Source: Marsupella aquatica (lineage: Eukaryota > Marchantiophyta). From it: a stretch of 64,000 nt of DNA. Positions 30,871 through 43,380 of the stretch are shown piece after piece. The position numbers and the translations under genes are program-made. The number at the start of each line of letters is the position of its first letter. The stretch's first letter is position 1. A model generated the notes under the pieces. That model ran no database searches. It was not told the DNA's origin and saw nothing but the letters and a program-made list of their open reading frames with translations. The stretch is from assembly GCA_973895155.1 (NCBI GenBank), contig OZ316891.1:31124001-31188000 (forward strand), written 5' to 3'.

Positions 30871-33800
30871 ATGGAACAGAGTGACACAGAGATGTGTGAG
30901 TATGAAAGGAAAGCTATGGAACAACAAGCATACGTGAAAGCCAAAATCGCAGAACTGGATCTGGAAAAGGATGTGGCTGAATTGTAAGGGAACGATTCTC
31001 AACTACACCCCTCCGCTGAGTTTGTGTGACATGAATAGTTCAATATGGCACTGAAATTGTGACTGTATTCTCATATTGGAATGTCGCAGAGCCACAGCAT
31101 TTTCAAAGAAACAAAAGGAGTACGCAAGAAGGGTGACCAGCACTATCTCTGGGCCTGTGCGTCGGAGTGACAGGTTGAGCAAGAAGGTCGTACCTACAAT
31201 GGCAGAATGTGGAGATGACATTGATGCTGCACAGGTGGGTGCAGACACTAGACAAGAAGATGCAGATGATGAGTATTTTCCAGAGGAAATGGATGAGGAT
31301 GGGGGTTATGAAGATGAATACATTGCAGAGCAGCCCCAAAAGAAACATGTAAGTAGTTTTCCCAACAAGGTTTTGAGTTAAAAACTCTTGTTTAGAGGTT
31401 TCATATGTTCAGTACTACACATATGTACCTTGCTTAGTTCCTGACATTGTAGTTGGTGATGTGATGCAGCGTCCTACCAGTTCTGTTTTGCCTTCGAAGC
31501 CTGTGCATGCACCATACCAGCAGGGGGCTGACCTCTGATCAAGGTTGGCGAGGTGGTAGTAGTGGTAGATCCCAGGCTGGTGCCCAATACTATGGCAGGG
31601 GGCAAGCTCTAGGTTATGCCCGTGGTAGAGGCAGAGCAGGTCCAAACCCACAATCTCGTGGGTATGGACGTCCACCTCAACCATGGGGATGTGAGTATAT
31701 ATCTATATGCCAGTTCTTTGTGAAGGCATGGCACTCCTGAATTTCAGACTGCATATCAATTTTTGACATTGTTTGGGATGTATTGGATTCAGACAACATG
31801 AAATTCTGTCCACCTGCCATTGCATGCAAATTCTGCCCAACCTGATTGGGCAAATGCTAGTAATGATCAGTTCCAATGTCCACAAGGACAGACATGGGTT
31901 GAACCAGGTTGGGAGGATGGTGGTGGGTCGTGGAATGAACAAGGTTGGGAAGGTGGTGAAGGTAATTGGCAGGGATATCAAAATTCAGTACCTACAAACG
32001 CTGGAAGAGGAGCAGGTAATGTCTGATCTTGTCAGCAATGGAAGAACTCATTATATGTGGAGTCCATTCACGTGGGGGGGACTCTGCACATGTATAATGA
32101 TAGAAAATGTATGTGTGCAGGTTGGACAGTCGAACCATCGACTCAAGTATTCACTAATGCCCCTATGCAGATGCAGCACGGAAGGGGGACAGGTATGTCG
32201 GTGAATGTTCAGTTGTTTTCCTACAGTTTGTACTTAGTTTTCAGTACATATGTTTGCACACACATACCTAGAAAGTGACATCATTCGGCCCCTGTACTAG
32301 GCTGGACAGGTGGTCCAGGGTCGCAACAATTTCAGAGTGCAGTCCCTGCACAGGCATCTACAGGCAGAGCTACAGGTATGTATGTTTGAAGAATTTTTCT
32401 TGAAGTGAAGCATTGAATGTTGCCGTCATCCATTCTGCTATATGTAGTTCTCAAGCATGAATGGCATTGTATTTTCCCAGGTGGCTTCAGAACCCCAGGT
32501 AGGGTGAATGAAGGGGTGGCCAATACAACGCCCAGTACTACCGAGAGCAGTGCACGAGGGGAGGTGACAAAGAAAGGGAACGTAAAGTTGAATGAGAGAC
32601 AATGGGTGGATGCTGAGTGTCCTCGCAAGAACCGATGGCATGCTGATTTGAAAGCTGAAGTATTGCGTTGGTTAGATGTGAGTGTTATTAATTTTAAAAA
32701 ACAGCATCCAAAAGATTGGAAGACTGTATGTGAAAATGTTGCTGCCAAATGGAATTATGTGGGCAGTGATGATGGCGTGGACATAGGTTGCCTAGAGAGT
32801 ACAGCAGGTAAAATTATCAAGCAAGAGAGGTGGAGAATGCATAAGGCTTGGAAGGAAGGTGGGGAGAAGCCAGATATGCCTCCACCAGCCAGTTGTGATG
32901 ATAAAGTGTGGGCAAGGTTAGTAGCTTATTTTGTAACAGATGCTTCAAAAAAGAAGAGTTCACAGATGACCGAGGCCAGGTTGAGTGTTCAGAACCCTAA
33001 TCTGACAGGAAGGACCGGCACTGCACCGACAGCTAAACGTTTGGTAAGAATGAATGGCCTAGCTATGTAATTTATGCTACACTATGTACTATTTTTTAGT
33101 GTAAACCCATACATGTAAACTTTGTTTTTTAGTGTACGTTCCCTGAATATTGATCGATAACTTGTGTTTACCATGCATGTGCAGAAAGCCCAATTGGGGC
33201 AAAGCCCTTCAAAAGAAGAGTTGAGGGCTGAAATTGTGAACACCCGGGCTCAAGAGGGTGCATCTGAATCCTCCAAGCATGTAAGTTATATGAGTTCTGA
33301 TTGGTAATTGAATGACCTGCGTTGAATTTCAGGTGTACACTGTATATAACATTGATTGTGCATATATTGCCCAACATTTCATATGGAGTGATTGAACCTA
33401 TACCTCTGTGTCATGTAGGGAGGTGGATCTTCACTTACAGAGATAAGTGGTCGTTTGAAGGCTGTCGAAACATGTCTTCCAGAGATCAATGAACGTTTGA
33501 ATTCATTGACTGACTTGTTCCATGTGAACTTCAAGACATTAATGGAAGCTGTTGTGTCGGTGAGAGATAAAATTGATTCCAATTCTGCAGGAGTTCCACC
33601 ATCACCACTTGAGGTGGCAAAGTCGATGCACTCTTCTGGCATGCCAACGACATGTAGGCTTGAAGGTAAGGCCTTTACAACTGTGTGGGATATGATTATT
33701 AAATGTATAGTTTGAATTGACATTGTTTGTTGAATGTGTTATTTTCAGTAACATATATTGTGGTTGTTGTGTCCATAGAGAATAAGACAGGTGCTACAGA

Positions 33801-34575
33801 GAAGAAGTATGAGAACCTGGCAAATACTCGCTGTAATTTAGAGGCAACAAAGTTGCAGTCTGTACAAGCAACTTGTTTGACAGAGGGCAGTCAACCATGT
33901 TTGGATGAGGATGACATTGGCAAGGGAGTGGATGATATCAATGTTGGGGCAAATGAGGATATCAGCAAGCATGACAATGATACCATTGAGCCAGATTCAT
34001 GCTATGTAGATCTTGACTCCATTGCAGAGATAAATGATTTGCAGAATGTATCATTCTCAATGACAGGTGTGCCTCTTGTTGAGATAAATCCAACCAAAGA
34101 GTTAGTTGGTATGACACTCCCAGGTGATGAACCTGCTACTGTGACAGTCCTAACAGAGGAACCTATTGAGCCTAGCTTCACTACTGTGAAGAGAGGAAGC
34201 ATGCGCACACGAAGCAAGTCTGCTGGTGGGAGCAGAGCCACGTCAAAGGTTTCATACAAACCTCCAAGAACAGTGCTGGCAGAAAGATCTAAGGTGGAAG
34301 TGGGGAAAGCACCTAATGCTGAGGGACAAAGTGGCTTGTTAGCTGTTGATGAGGGTGGAACACGAGTAGGATTTGCCAGAGTGCAGGTTGGTTCCACAAC
34401 GTTCCATGGCAAGAGGATTCCCCCAGGTTATTCAGTAGTGTTAGTCACATTACTAGTGAAACCTAAAGCTGTCCTTCCCATTCCAAACACAAATGATGAT
34501 CCTCCTCAAAAGACACTTGGAGATGCTGCAGGTTCTTTGGTATTATGGCCAAGCAAGTTCATAGAGGATCCATAA
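30871..34575 (+). CDS. Second CACTA gene (TNPA-like, Transposase_24 core), element A
   Basis: This is a multi-exon gene. Exon 1 (30871-30983) starts MEQSDTEMCEYERK and joins 31090 in frame with GT-AG borders, giving the basic segment FSKKQKEYARRV and an acidic stretch up to 31348. Gly/Gln/Trp-rich exons follow (31530-31690, 31840-32015). Exon 32480-33042 carries the Transposase_24-like core (RQWVDAECPRKNRWHADLK, W-Y-G, KKKSSQMTEAR). The next exons are a coiled coil (33420-33665) and a long C-terminal exon (33775-34575) ending in the FHGKRIPPGYSVVLVTLL and LGDAAGSLVLWPSKFI block typical of plant En/Spm ORFs (a domain I believe is listed as DUF8039). By analogy to En/Spm TNPA it would bind subterminal repeats. 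The exon at 31470 changes frame near 31510-31535, so it is alternatively spliced or slightly damaged. Confidence 0.65.
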
Positions 34576-35039
34576 CAATGTCATGCCATTATTTGTTTGT
34601 AGTGTGAGTCATGTTATGTAGATTTTAGATGTCAAGAAGCAGTACAAGAATCATGTCCTCTTGGTGATTCATAGTATCATGCATGTGCTTTCAGTTATCT
34701 CATCCTACAGTCATCAATTATGAGTTCCTGTTTTGTCTAAATTACATTGATCACATTGTAAACTATTCCATTGGAATTCAAATGATCTTCATTTTTTAGC
34801 AAGATTGTGATTGTGTTTAATTCTTATGAATGTTTTATGTAGGATCTGCTTATATGATGCTTTGTTTCATGTGGATGTCATTCATGCTATGTTCATTTCT
34901 TGTATTCAATGTGTTATATTTCTAAAGTTAGAACATCAGGTTTCTATGTATTGTAATGTCGAGTGCTCTCTCTCCTTATGAACTGTCCCTCTGTGTTCAT
35001 TAGTCATGGTTATAACTTGCATGTGAACCTTATTAGTTA
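34576..35039. other. 3' region after the second CACTA gene
   Basis: AT-rich sequence with no supported gene; probably the 3' UTR and spacer before the subterminal repeats of element A. Confidence 0.4.
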
Positions 35040-35074
35040 TAAACATGAGTATATAGAGTCCCAAATGGTTCTGT

Positions 35075-35430
35075 TGTGTGACGCGGGCCAGGGTCTCCAT
35101 TGGTCTCTCCTGTGACACTAAATAGTCACACGCTAGTCGTTGTTGAATGCGGGTAAGTCATGTATGTGACTTACGATGTGACTCGCTGAAGTCATATTGC
35201 AGTCACGTCTAAACAAGGCTAGACTCCACAATAAAGTCACAGATCAGTCACAAATGGGTATCAAGCAAGTTGCAAAGCCCAGTATCAATAGTGACTTCCA
35301 TTTTTTGGTCTCAACTTTTGCAACTCCAAGGGTCACAGCGTGGGTCAAGTCACGTTGAGTCACAATGAAGTCACATGAGCCAAAATGAGTCATATATTGC
35401 GGTCTCAGTTCACCTCGGATTCTTCTAGTG
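35075..35430. repeat. 3' subterminal AGTCAC repeat region and right TIR of CACTA A
   Basis: AGTCAC or its complement GTGACT, or a one-base variant, occurs at least a dozen times in about 350 bp in both orientations, for example near 35127, 35172, 35208, 35235, 35356 and 35380. The block ends with the right terminus TTCTTCTAGTG. Such motif clusters beside CACTA ends are transposase (TNPA) binding sites in En/Spm; here the motif assignment is inference. The left end has fewer copies. Confidence 0.7.
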
Positions 35431-35433
35431 ACG

Positions 35434-35965
35434 TGGACTTAAACAATTTTCAGAGTGCTAAAACATGTGGACTATTTATATGCAGTTTGATGAACTCCTC
35501 ATGTATACACACTCTACGACAGTGCATTGCGGATTGAGGCAATTAATTTTGAGAAATCAACTTTACTATCTTTTCCAGGGTAGGATTCCGATTTTCATGC
35601 ATGTGCTTTGAGTGTGATGTCTAAACTTCACTTGTAAATTTGTCACTGATGTCACAAACGTTACTTATTCCAGACCTGTCTGCTCACATTCCTAATAGGC
35701 AAACAAATACTGGAAATGATGAAGGCACAAAGATTTACGTTCATAGTATCATTTTGATGACACTGTATGTGATGCTCTATTTGTATGCAAGAAGGAGAAG
35801 GTGCCCCACTACAGTGGATTTGAGAAACTGGGCTCTGTGGGTTTGAGCAATTGGACTGTGGTTGGCATCGGTTGTACAACTGTGACGGTAGGCCCAATTT
35901 TGTATGCATGTCACACTGATTCAGTTTGAAAATCATAGTTTGAATACAATTTCAATCAAGCTAGC
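35434..35965. other. Leader of the element B TNP2 gene
   Basis: No gene. With element A removed, this follows the PHD relic directly. It lacks the AGTCAC clusters of a CACTA end, which argues that B's left terminus is further upstream, beyond the PHD relic. The string CCACTACAGTGG near 35807 is palindromic but has no partner. Confidence 0.45.
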
Positions 35966-38900
35966 ATGGCACAATTGCCACAAAATACGTTAGGTGTGGG
36001 TAGAACTCCAAAGTTGCCGCTCTTCCATCCAGCTAGAGTACAACATCGTGATGATGCTTTGTGGGTTCGAGAACAGAAGGCCTGCCACAAGAGTGGGGAC
36101 CATAAGATGTACTGCCCTTGTGTGAACTGCAAAGGGAATTATAGGACTAATCGGAATACTGCTAGACTGCACCTTATTAAACATGGTCGGTACCCTGCAT
36201 GTCGAGTGTGGGTGGGAGAGGGACAAGACTCTTCTGATGAAGAGTGGGGTGCTGACTACATGTCACAACATGGCCCTGAGGCATTGAGGGTAGCAAACCT
36301 TCAGCAGGCAACCTGTGCACAACAACCAACTGTAGATGTTGAAGAACATTTATTTGTAGACGTTCCATAGTATCCAACTGTGGATGTTCCAGAGTATCCA
36401 ACTGTGGATGTTCCGGAGTATCCAACTGTGGATGTTCAAGAACATCCAACTATAGATGTCGAAGAACATATCAGGGCTCTACTAGAAGAAACGTTGCTGA
36501 GAACCAGTGAAGAATCCCCTGAACATGAACTAGATGATCAGGACCGTTTTGACTTGGATTTTGTACTTGGGGATGATGAGAGTGAAGAAGGTGCCCATCC
36601 TGTAAACCCCCTTGAAACCTCTGAAACTCCTGTGGAGACTGATCCTGCACAGTTATCTTTAGATGCAGCAATGCAACCTTTGTTCCCAGGCAGCAAAATA
36701 GATGTTGTGTCATTCATGTTGCTTCTGCTGAACATCTGTCATGGCCATGGATTCTCAAACAAAGGAGTGAATGCATTGTTGTCTTTGATGGGGGAGCATG
36801 GTATGCCTGCAGAGCATAATCTGCCCGAGAACTTATATGCTGCAAAGCAGCTATTGAGAAAGCTTGGCTTGGATTATGAGAGAATCCCTGTCTGTGAGAA
36901 AGGTTGCATGCTCTTTAGGGGTGAGAATGCCAAGTTAGAAAACTGTTCAGTGTGTCAGCAGCCCAAGATGAAGAGAGTGGGGAATTCATTACAGGCAAGG
37001 AAGGTGGTGCGGTATTTCCCTATAATTCCTAGGTTGAAGAGATTGTATGCCACTGCTGGTACATCTAAACTCATGACTTGGCATCATGAGAATAGAAGCT
37101 CAAACAACATGGTTCGGCACGCAACAGATTCAAAGGCTTGGAAGCATGTGGATACAAATATTGATCGGAAATTTGCAGCTGAACCAAGGAATGTGCGATT
37201 TGGGTTGGCACTTGATGGGGTGAATCCCTTTGGGAATAATTCCACAGCTTGGTCTACCTGGCCAATACTGTTGTTGAATTACAACTTACCTCCTTGGCTT
37301 ACCACCAAGAAGTTCTTTGTCATGCTAGCTATGCTGATTCCAGGACCTGATTCAGTAACAGAGGAACAGCTGGACATAATATTGGGCCCATTCTATGAGG
37401 AGCTGGAGCTGTTGTGGAAGAAAGGAGTGCCCTGCTTTGACAAATTGCCACGCCCAGGATTGTCTCAACACTTCAACCTTAGGGCTGTGCTATTGTGGAC
37501 AATCAATGATTACCCTGCATATGGTTTAATATCTGGACAACAACACTCTGGATACAAAGGATGTGTCATCTGTGGGCCAAAATGTGTGGCACGTGGTTCT
37601 AAGCACTTTCAGAAATTAGAGTACAGTGGCCACCGTCGATGGTTAGCAGCAAGGCATCTTTTTTGTAGACCAGACAGTGCACAATACTTTGATGGTGCAA
37701 TTGAGAGTCGACCTGCACCGTGTAGAATGACAAGCTCTGATAGAAAGAAGTGGGGAGACGAGATAACAGAATATTTGAAGAAGGGAGGAACCAAGGTTGA
37801 GGATGAGAAATGCCCCATAAAGGTGCATGGAGTGAAGAGGGCTACTGGTCTGTACAAGTTGCCCTATTGGAATGTAAGACTCCATACTACTACAATGAAT
37901 TTCTGCAATCTCTTCATATGACTTTGAAATATATTCTCTTCATATACTTCCTGTAGCCCAGATTTTGTAATAGTTGTATTCAATGCACTAATTTCTGAAT
38001 TGTGTGTCCACTACAGAAACTACTCATTAACCATTGTCTAGATCCCATGCACTGTGAGAAGAATCTTGCACACAACATTGTGCACACTATCATTGGGACC
38101 AAGGACACTCCTTCTGTGAGAGAAGACATGAAGCTCTTACAGGTGCGCCAACACCTATGGCTTGTACCCAATCCAGCTCCCAAGCGTAACGATGACAAAT
38201 TGTTGATGCCCCTAGCCCCATATTGCCTGAGCAAGAAGGAAAGAACAAGGTTCTTGGAGGTGTTATTGACCTTGAAAGGGCCCACTGGTTTTTCAAGTTC
38301 TTTGGCGAAGTGTGTTACAAAATCCAAGAAACTCTCTGGGTTGAAATCACATGATTTCCACCAACTCATGCAACAGATTCTCCCTCTGGCAACAATGGGA
38401 TTACTTGATGAAGGGGTTCGCTTGGCCATAGCTGGGGTGAGCAATATCTATCGCCAGATCTGTACGAAGGTGTGGGACCCTTCAATGTATGAGAATTTGA
38501 TGATGGATGTTGCATTCACTCTCTGCATTTTGGAAATCCATTTTCCACCAAGCTTCTTTGATGTCATGACCCATTTAATGATTCACCTAGTGGAGGAATT
38601 AGACTTGTGTGGCCCAGTTACAGGCAGATGGATATACCCAATAGAGAGGAACCTGAAGGTATTGAAGGGTTATGTACGAAACAAGGCACGTCCAGAGGCT
38701 TCTATGGCTGAAGGCTATGTATTAGATGAGTCTTTGGGATTCCTTTATGAATACATGATTGATGCAAAGGGAGAGGGAAAACGAACCTGGGAGTTGGAGG
38801 AGGATGCTGGCGTTGCAGGCATTGTTTTGGAAGGGGCTGCAAAGGCGATACCTTTGGATTGGTCTGAAATGATGGCCATGCATCATTATATATTGGAGAA

Positions 38901-39880
38901 TGAAGAGACACTGGCTCCATGGTACAGGTACATAAACCCTAAATTATGTTGCCCCATTGTGTTTGTATATTCATGGTGGATCATGCACTAATGTCTTCAA
39001 TGTTGTTGTTGCCATGTAGGATATATGATGCTACCAATGAGACTGTTACCAAACGAAGAGTGGATTTCCGGAAGGAATGGATGAGGAAGCTTGCCAATCA
39101 AAGAAAACTAGTGGAATTTCCCGCTGACTGCCAAGAATTGCCACCTTTCAGGGAATGGTTTCAAACATTAGTCAATACCCATAATTTTGAGAAAGAGTCT
39201 GAGCGGTCATTACTATCTGTATACTCCACACCACCTAGTTTGAAGGCACGACTGGGGCATGCAGAGCCTATGGGCACCATTGGAGGACTATTCCATCCTT
39301 GGGGTGTTTGAGTGATTGTGATTCTGGTGCTTTCAGCACTTTTGATTCTGGGATGGCTTCTACATTCACTGAGAAGCGAGTGGACAGGTCTGGTGCAACC
39401 ATAGAAGAATCTGTACAATATGTAGGGGCCTTGACAGATATCTTGGTACTAAATTACGGCAGCTTGAGGAAAGAGGTGATTCTTTTCAAAGGGAAATGGG
39501 CAGATCCATCATGGACTCCTAAATCCTCTGCCAGTATGAGGTATTCCGAGTTTGGTCTTTGGCAGGTGAATTTCCATAGAGAACTGGGTGTGTCCAAGAA
39601 AATGGATTACGTTTTCCCAAAGCAAGTGGAGCAGGTTTTCTTCCACCCCAATGAGAAGGGGATAGCATGGAGAACAATCCTCCACAAAGAATCCAGGTCC
39701 ACAAGGGTGTTAGGTGATTACATAGACTTTGATTTCCATGCTACAATGGAAAACAATGCCAAATTACACATCGAATTGGCTAAGGCCTGTAGGTCTAGAG
39801 CAAATCCAGGACCATTGACTGGTCCCAAACAAGGTAGAGATGCAGAGGGATCTGCAAGAAAGGGCAGGCATAAGCAGTGA
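35966..39880 (+). pseudogene. TNP2-type CACTA transposase (element B), broken
   Basis: The frame starts MAQLPQNTLG, with the zinc segment YCPCVNCKG and LIKHGRYP. It has a short tandem peptide repeat (YPTVDVPE), the TNP2 core from about 36680 (LALDGVNPFG, NYNLPPWLTTKKFF, MLIPGPDSV, DYPAYGLISGQ, CVICG), a DUF4218-like part (YPIERNLKVLKGYVR, PEASMAEGY) and a DUF4216-like part (QYVGALTDILVLNYG, ILFKGKW). Exons are 35966-37873, 38017-38937 and 39020-39880, with GT-AG borders matching element A. Lesions are a TAG at 36368-36370 inside the peptide repeat, where sister units have GAG, and a frameshift near 39295-39310. The two TNP2 proteins are clearly homologous but well diverged. Confidence 0.85.
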
Positions 39881-39974
39881 ATAGGTTTTAGGTGTGTGAA
39901 GTCCATAGATGGACTACATGTATGGACTATATATGAAATCAGACTAATGGTTTACCCATTTGTGCAGTTGGTGA

Positions 39975-42900
39975 ATGCAGCCTGTGAAAGGAAGATTGCA
40001 GGGGTTGTCACATTCTGTGAATCCTTATGAGGAGGCCCGAAATCGGAACATAGAGCATAATGTCAGAATTATGCATGATCTAGGACTGGGGCCAGACTGC
40101 AAGCTGATGTGTGTGTTAATATGTCTGTTGCAAATTTGATTCAGTAGATGGAGTTGTCAGGTTCCTTTTCTGTTTTCATATTCTAGATTGGTCTCATACT
40201 AGTATGGATCCTGTACATAAGTACTAGTGTTACGGTGTTGTAGATTCATTTTGCATGTATGTTTGATCTGCATTGGTGTATGTTGATGATTGCTTTAATT
40301 GTTCCTTAGAGGCCCAACCACACATGTACAACGAGAGAGAGGAAAGCCTGCTTTGGTGAAAGGTACTTCAACTAAAACATTGCCAAAGAGGAGGAGCTCT
40401 AGACTATCAGAAGTTACCAAGGTGAACATGGCAGAGTCTGGTGATGATGGCTATGGTTCTCCTTCTGGGTATGACACTGAGGATTGTGACATTGGAGGGT
40501 CAGAACCAGAGAGTGAACAACATGTAATGCTTGAACTTCATCATCCTAATAGGAAGGGATCCTTGTCCCTTTTTCAAATTATATGTTGATATGCTTACAT
40601 TGTCCATGATGTAGGTACAGAAACAAAATCGTGGTCCTAAGAAGACTGGGCCTGGTGGAGGTGGGCTGGTGAGATGTTGGAAAGACCCAGACACTGGACT
40701 CTTATATGAAAGTGAGTGGATTGTACTGTTCTACTTTTCAGGTGTGTTTGGAAGTTGATATTCTACTTGGAAATGAAATTAATTGAAGTGCTTTGGTGTT
40801 GTGTGTTTGTTTAGTGGTTCCATCAGCATCTGAAGGCAGATCAGGTCAATCTGATGTACTACATTCTAGAGGATCTTCAGGTAATACACAATCTGCTCGT
40901 CATGCATATGCAAGTGCATTTGCTGTACTTTTCAATCATGTACATATTTTTTGATTGAATGCATGTGTGTGCATTGCAGGCGGGGCCTCTGAGATGCGCA
41001 GGGAACGAAGGCATGCTAAGAAGCAGTTTGATAATATTGCCAAACAACGAAGGGATTGCGGAGAGGTGCCCAAACACATAAAAATGAGTATTGTACTTTT
41101 TTTGAATGTAGATTTAGACAAATCTGATCCTCTCTGTTGTTGTGTGTATAAAACCTGGACTCTGCATAAATTCCAGAGTTATGATCTGACATTGTCTGTG
41201 AAATGCAGATTTATGACAATGATATTGATGATTCTGATGGCAACAAACAATACTGGCTAGAGGAACTTTGTGGCAACGTACTCAGAGTCTTTGATGTATC
41301 AAAGCCAAAATGGACTGATCATCCACAAGTTCATACAACCACAGTGTGGAATAACATGGCAGCTGAGTGGGAGTATGTGGGTGGGGAATTTATTAACACC
41401 AAATTCTAGAGTCATTGTCGTGGCATATTGAAGAGAGAGCGCCATAAAATGCATGTTTACTGGAAGAAAGTTTGCAATGAGGATCCAACCAAACCTAGGC
41501 CATCTGGTGTTGATCCAAAGAAATGGGCAACTTTGGTATCTCATTTTACCAGTCCAGCATTGATATCTTTGAGTAAACAGATGACTGATAAAAGAGCACG
41601 AGTGCAAGATACCTCTCACTTTGGAAGGGGAGGGCATGCTGCAGCAGCAAAGAGAATGGTAAATTGTCTATCATTTTCACTATCAATTCTGTCTTGTTTG
41701 TGAATCTTGATGAAAATAGACTCTGTGATTTCTCATTCATTGTGTGTTTGAACAGAAGCAGAAGAGAGGATCAAGCCCAGGTATATCTGACCTGAAAGAA
41801 AACCATGGTAGTCAGGGTTCATTGCCAAAGGTGACAATGAGCCCATCATTGGCAAGTGCAGAAGGTCAGACTGGTAGTTTTGTGGGAGCAAAGGTGAGCC
41901 CATCATTGGCAAGTGGAGAGGGTAAAAGTGCTAGCTTACTGGGGCAAGGATACAGACATGGATCAGCTGTGAGTATTGTCATACCAATTTGATTTGTACA
42001 TCATTCTCCATTTGACAGAGTGTTGTGTCATTTGTAAGTTTGACAGTGAGAATGTTGTGTTGGTTTGTGGTTCATTTATAGACCCCACATTCAAAACAAG
42101 AGATCACTGCCATTGGGGTTGTGAAATTGGATGTCGCTGAGTTGAAAGGCACTGTGAGGGAGTTGACAAACATGATGACTACGTGGATGGCACATCACAC
42201 TAGTAATGTACAAGTTCCAACAGTTGTGCCTAGTCACAGTAAGTTGACTACAACTACCAAACAAGGTAGTAGAAAGCGATCTCTTACTTTTTCAGGCGAT
42301 AATGAAGGTAAAATTCTCTATCATGTATACACTGTCCATTCAATGTAATTATTGTGATGTGTATATGTCATTGCATGTTTATATTGTTCTTGCATGTTTT
42401 TAGTGTGATTATATGTTGCTGGTGTATACATGTTTGTTTATGCATTTCTTTTGTGTGTGTTTTATGACAGCATCTTTAGGGGAGCCTCCTGTGTCGCAGG
42501 GAAGACCAACTGACACAGCTAACAGTACTCTAAAGCAAACTGAATTGGAAGTGAACCTTTTGCCATCTAAGTTGCCCAAAGAAGCCATTTCAGATGCCTT
42601 TCAGTTGCCAGAGGATAAGTCAACTCAGTTGACACCAAATGTAACCCCAGAATCATCTGAGTTGCCAAAAGAAACTCCCATTCCAAGTGAGCAGGATGAC
42701 ACTCCATCAACTAGAAAGGGAAAGAAGAAAAGGAAGAAAGGATCCTCAGCAAATGCATCACCTGCACAGAAGAAACCAATGCAGTCTCCTAACCCCGTTG
42801 CAAAGGTAAATGTGTGTTTGATTTGAGTGTTCTTCTATCTTTCAATTTCTGTTTATTGCATTTTTAACAAAATGTGTTGTTCACAGTTTGCAAGAGGAGA

Positions 42901-43147
42901 TTTGGTGAAGATGAAGAGCGTTGTGGACAATTCCATGATAGTGGCAGAAGGTGAGGTGACAGGGCTGCCAGGAGAAGATAAGTTTCATTGTGCAGATTTT
43001 GAAAGCCCTTTCTTGCGAGTGAGTGTGATTGAAGTGTTTGTAGATGTGGCATTGCCATTTGCCAATTCAGGGGAGAACCAGTCTAAATTATCTGATGTGA
43101 AAGGGATGAATGCCCTATGGAACTCTAGATTGCTTAAGAAGCAATAG
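39975..43147 (+). pseudogene. Second CACTA gene (TNPA-like, Transposase_24 core), element B, broken
   Basis: Exon 1 starts MQPVKGRLQG and has the NPYEEARNRNI...LGLG start typical of such genes, matching the EYERKAMEQQ start in A. Later exons at about 40310-40525, 40617-40710 and 40980-41080 carry basic and acidic stretches. The Transposase_24-like core (WTDHPQVHTTTVWNNMAAEW, KRERHKMHVYWKK, QMTDKRARVQ) starts about 41210. A Lys-rich exon (42475-42805) and the C-terminal block (RGDLVKMKSVVDNSMIVAEG, RVSVIEVFVDVALPF, NALWNSRLL) end at 43147. A TAG at 41407-41409 interrupts the core in an otherwise continuous frame. Exon borders are my estimates from frame changes and GT/AG strings. Confidence 0.65.
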
Positions 43148-43179
43148 AAATAGCACTCTGTCAAGAAACAATAGACATG

Positions 43180-43380
43180 ATAGAATGACAAATACGGATA
43201 CAGATACGCATACGGATAGAGGTTAGCAAACACGGATAGCAGACACGGACAACGGACAGTCACGGATAGCAAACACGGACAACAAACATGGACAATGGAC
43301 ACGGACAATGGACAACGGACACGGACACGGACAACGGACACAAATAGCGGACGCGGACAATGGACACGGATAGCGGCTTA
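43180..43380. repeat. Degenerate ACGGACA/ACGGATA array
   Basis: Roughly twenty copies of short units such as CACGGACAACGGA and CACGGATAGC alternate, with a basic step of 6-7 bases. It starts just after the stop of the element B gene and may belong to B's 3' subterminal region. Confidence 0.75.

Larger units (their letters stand above)
1757..35430 (+). mobile_element. CACTA (En/Spm) DNA transposon A, gene-carrying, with a nested gypsy element
   Basis: The left end reads CACTAGAAGAAACCGAGCC. The reverse complement of the right end reads CACTAGAAGAATCCGAGGT, and both then share CTGAGACC and ATGACT. The two ends are flanked by ACG on both sides. Between them, on the plus strand, lie a PHD gene, a two-BRCT gene, a TNP2-type transposase gene with conserved introns, and a second CACTA gene with a Transposase_24-like core. 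An eL20 fragment lies on the minus strand. The span is 33.7 kb, or about 18.9 kb without the gypsy insertion. TNP2 has two nonsense codons plus the gypsy insertion, so this copy cannot move by its own transposase. It is inserted in a second, older CACTA element (B). Confidence 0.8.
35434..43147 (+). mobile_element. CACTA element B, right part (host of element A)
   Basis: This interval, together with the sequence left of 1757, forms the CACTA-type element into which A inserted. It carries TNP2 and the second CACTA gene in the same order and orientation as A, but with more damage, and no gypsy element. I could not find its CACTA termini, so the listed limits cover only the coding part plus the A junction. 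The PHD relic at 1049 would be its 5' gene. Confidence 0.65.

Noticed and set aside
35805-35818. CCACTACAGTGG as a left terminus of element B
   Set aside because: It is a short palindrome without an inverted partner near the right side of B and without subterminal repeats.
43180-43380. ACGGAC array as a subterminal binding region of element B
   Set aside because: Placement fits, but the motif is unrelated to A's AGTCAC and no terminus follows, so I list it only as a repeat.
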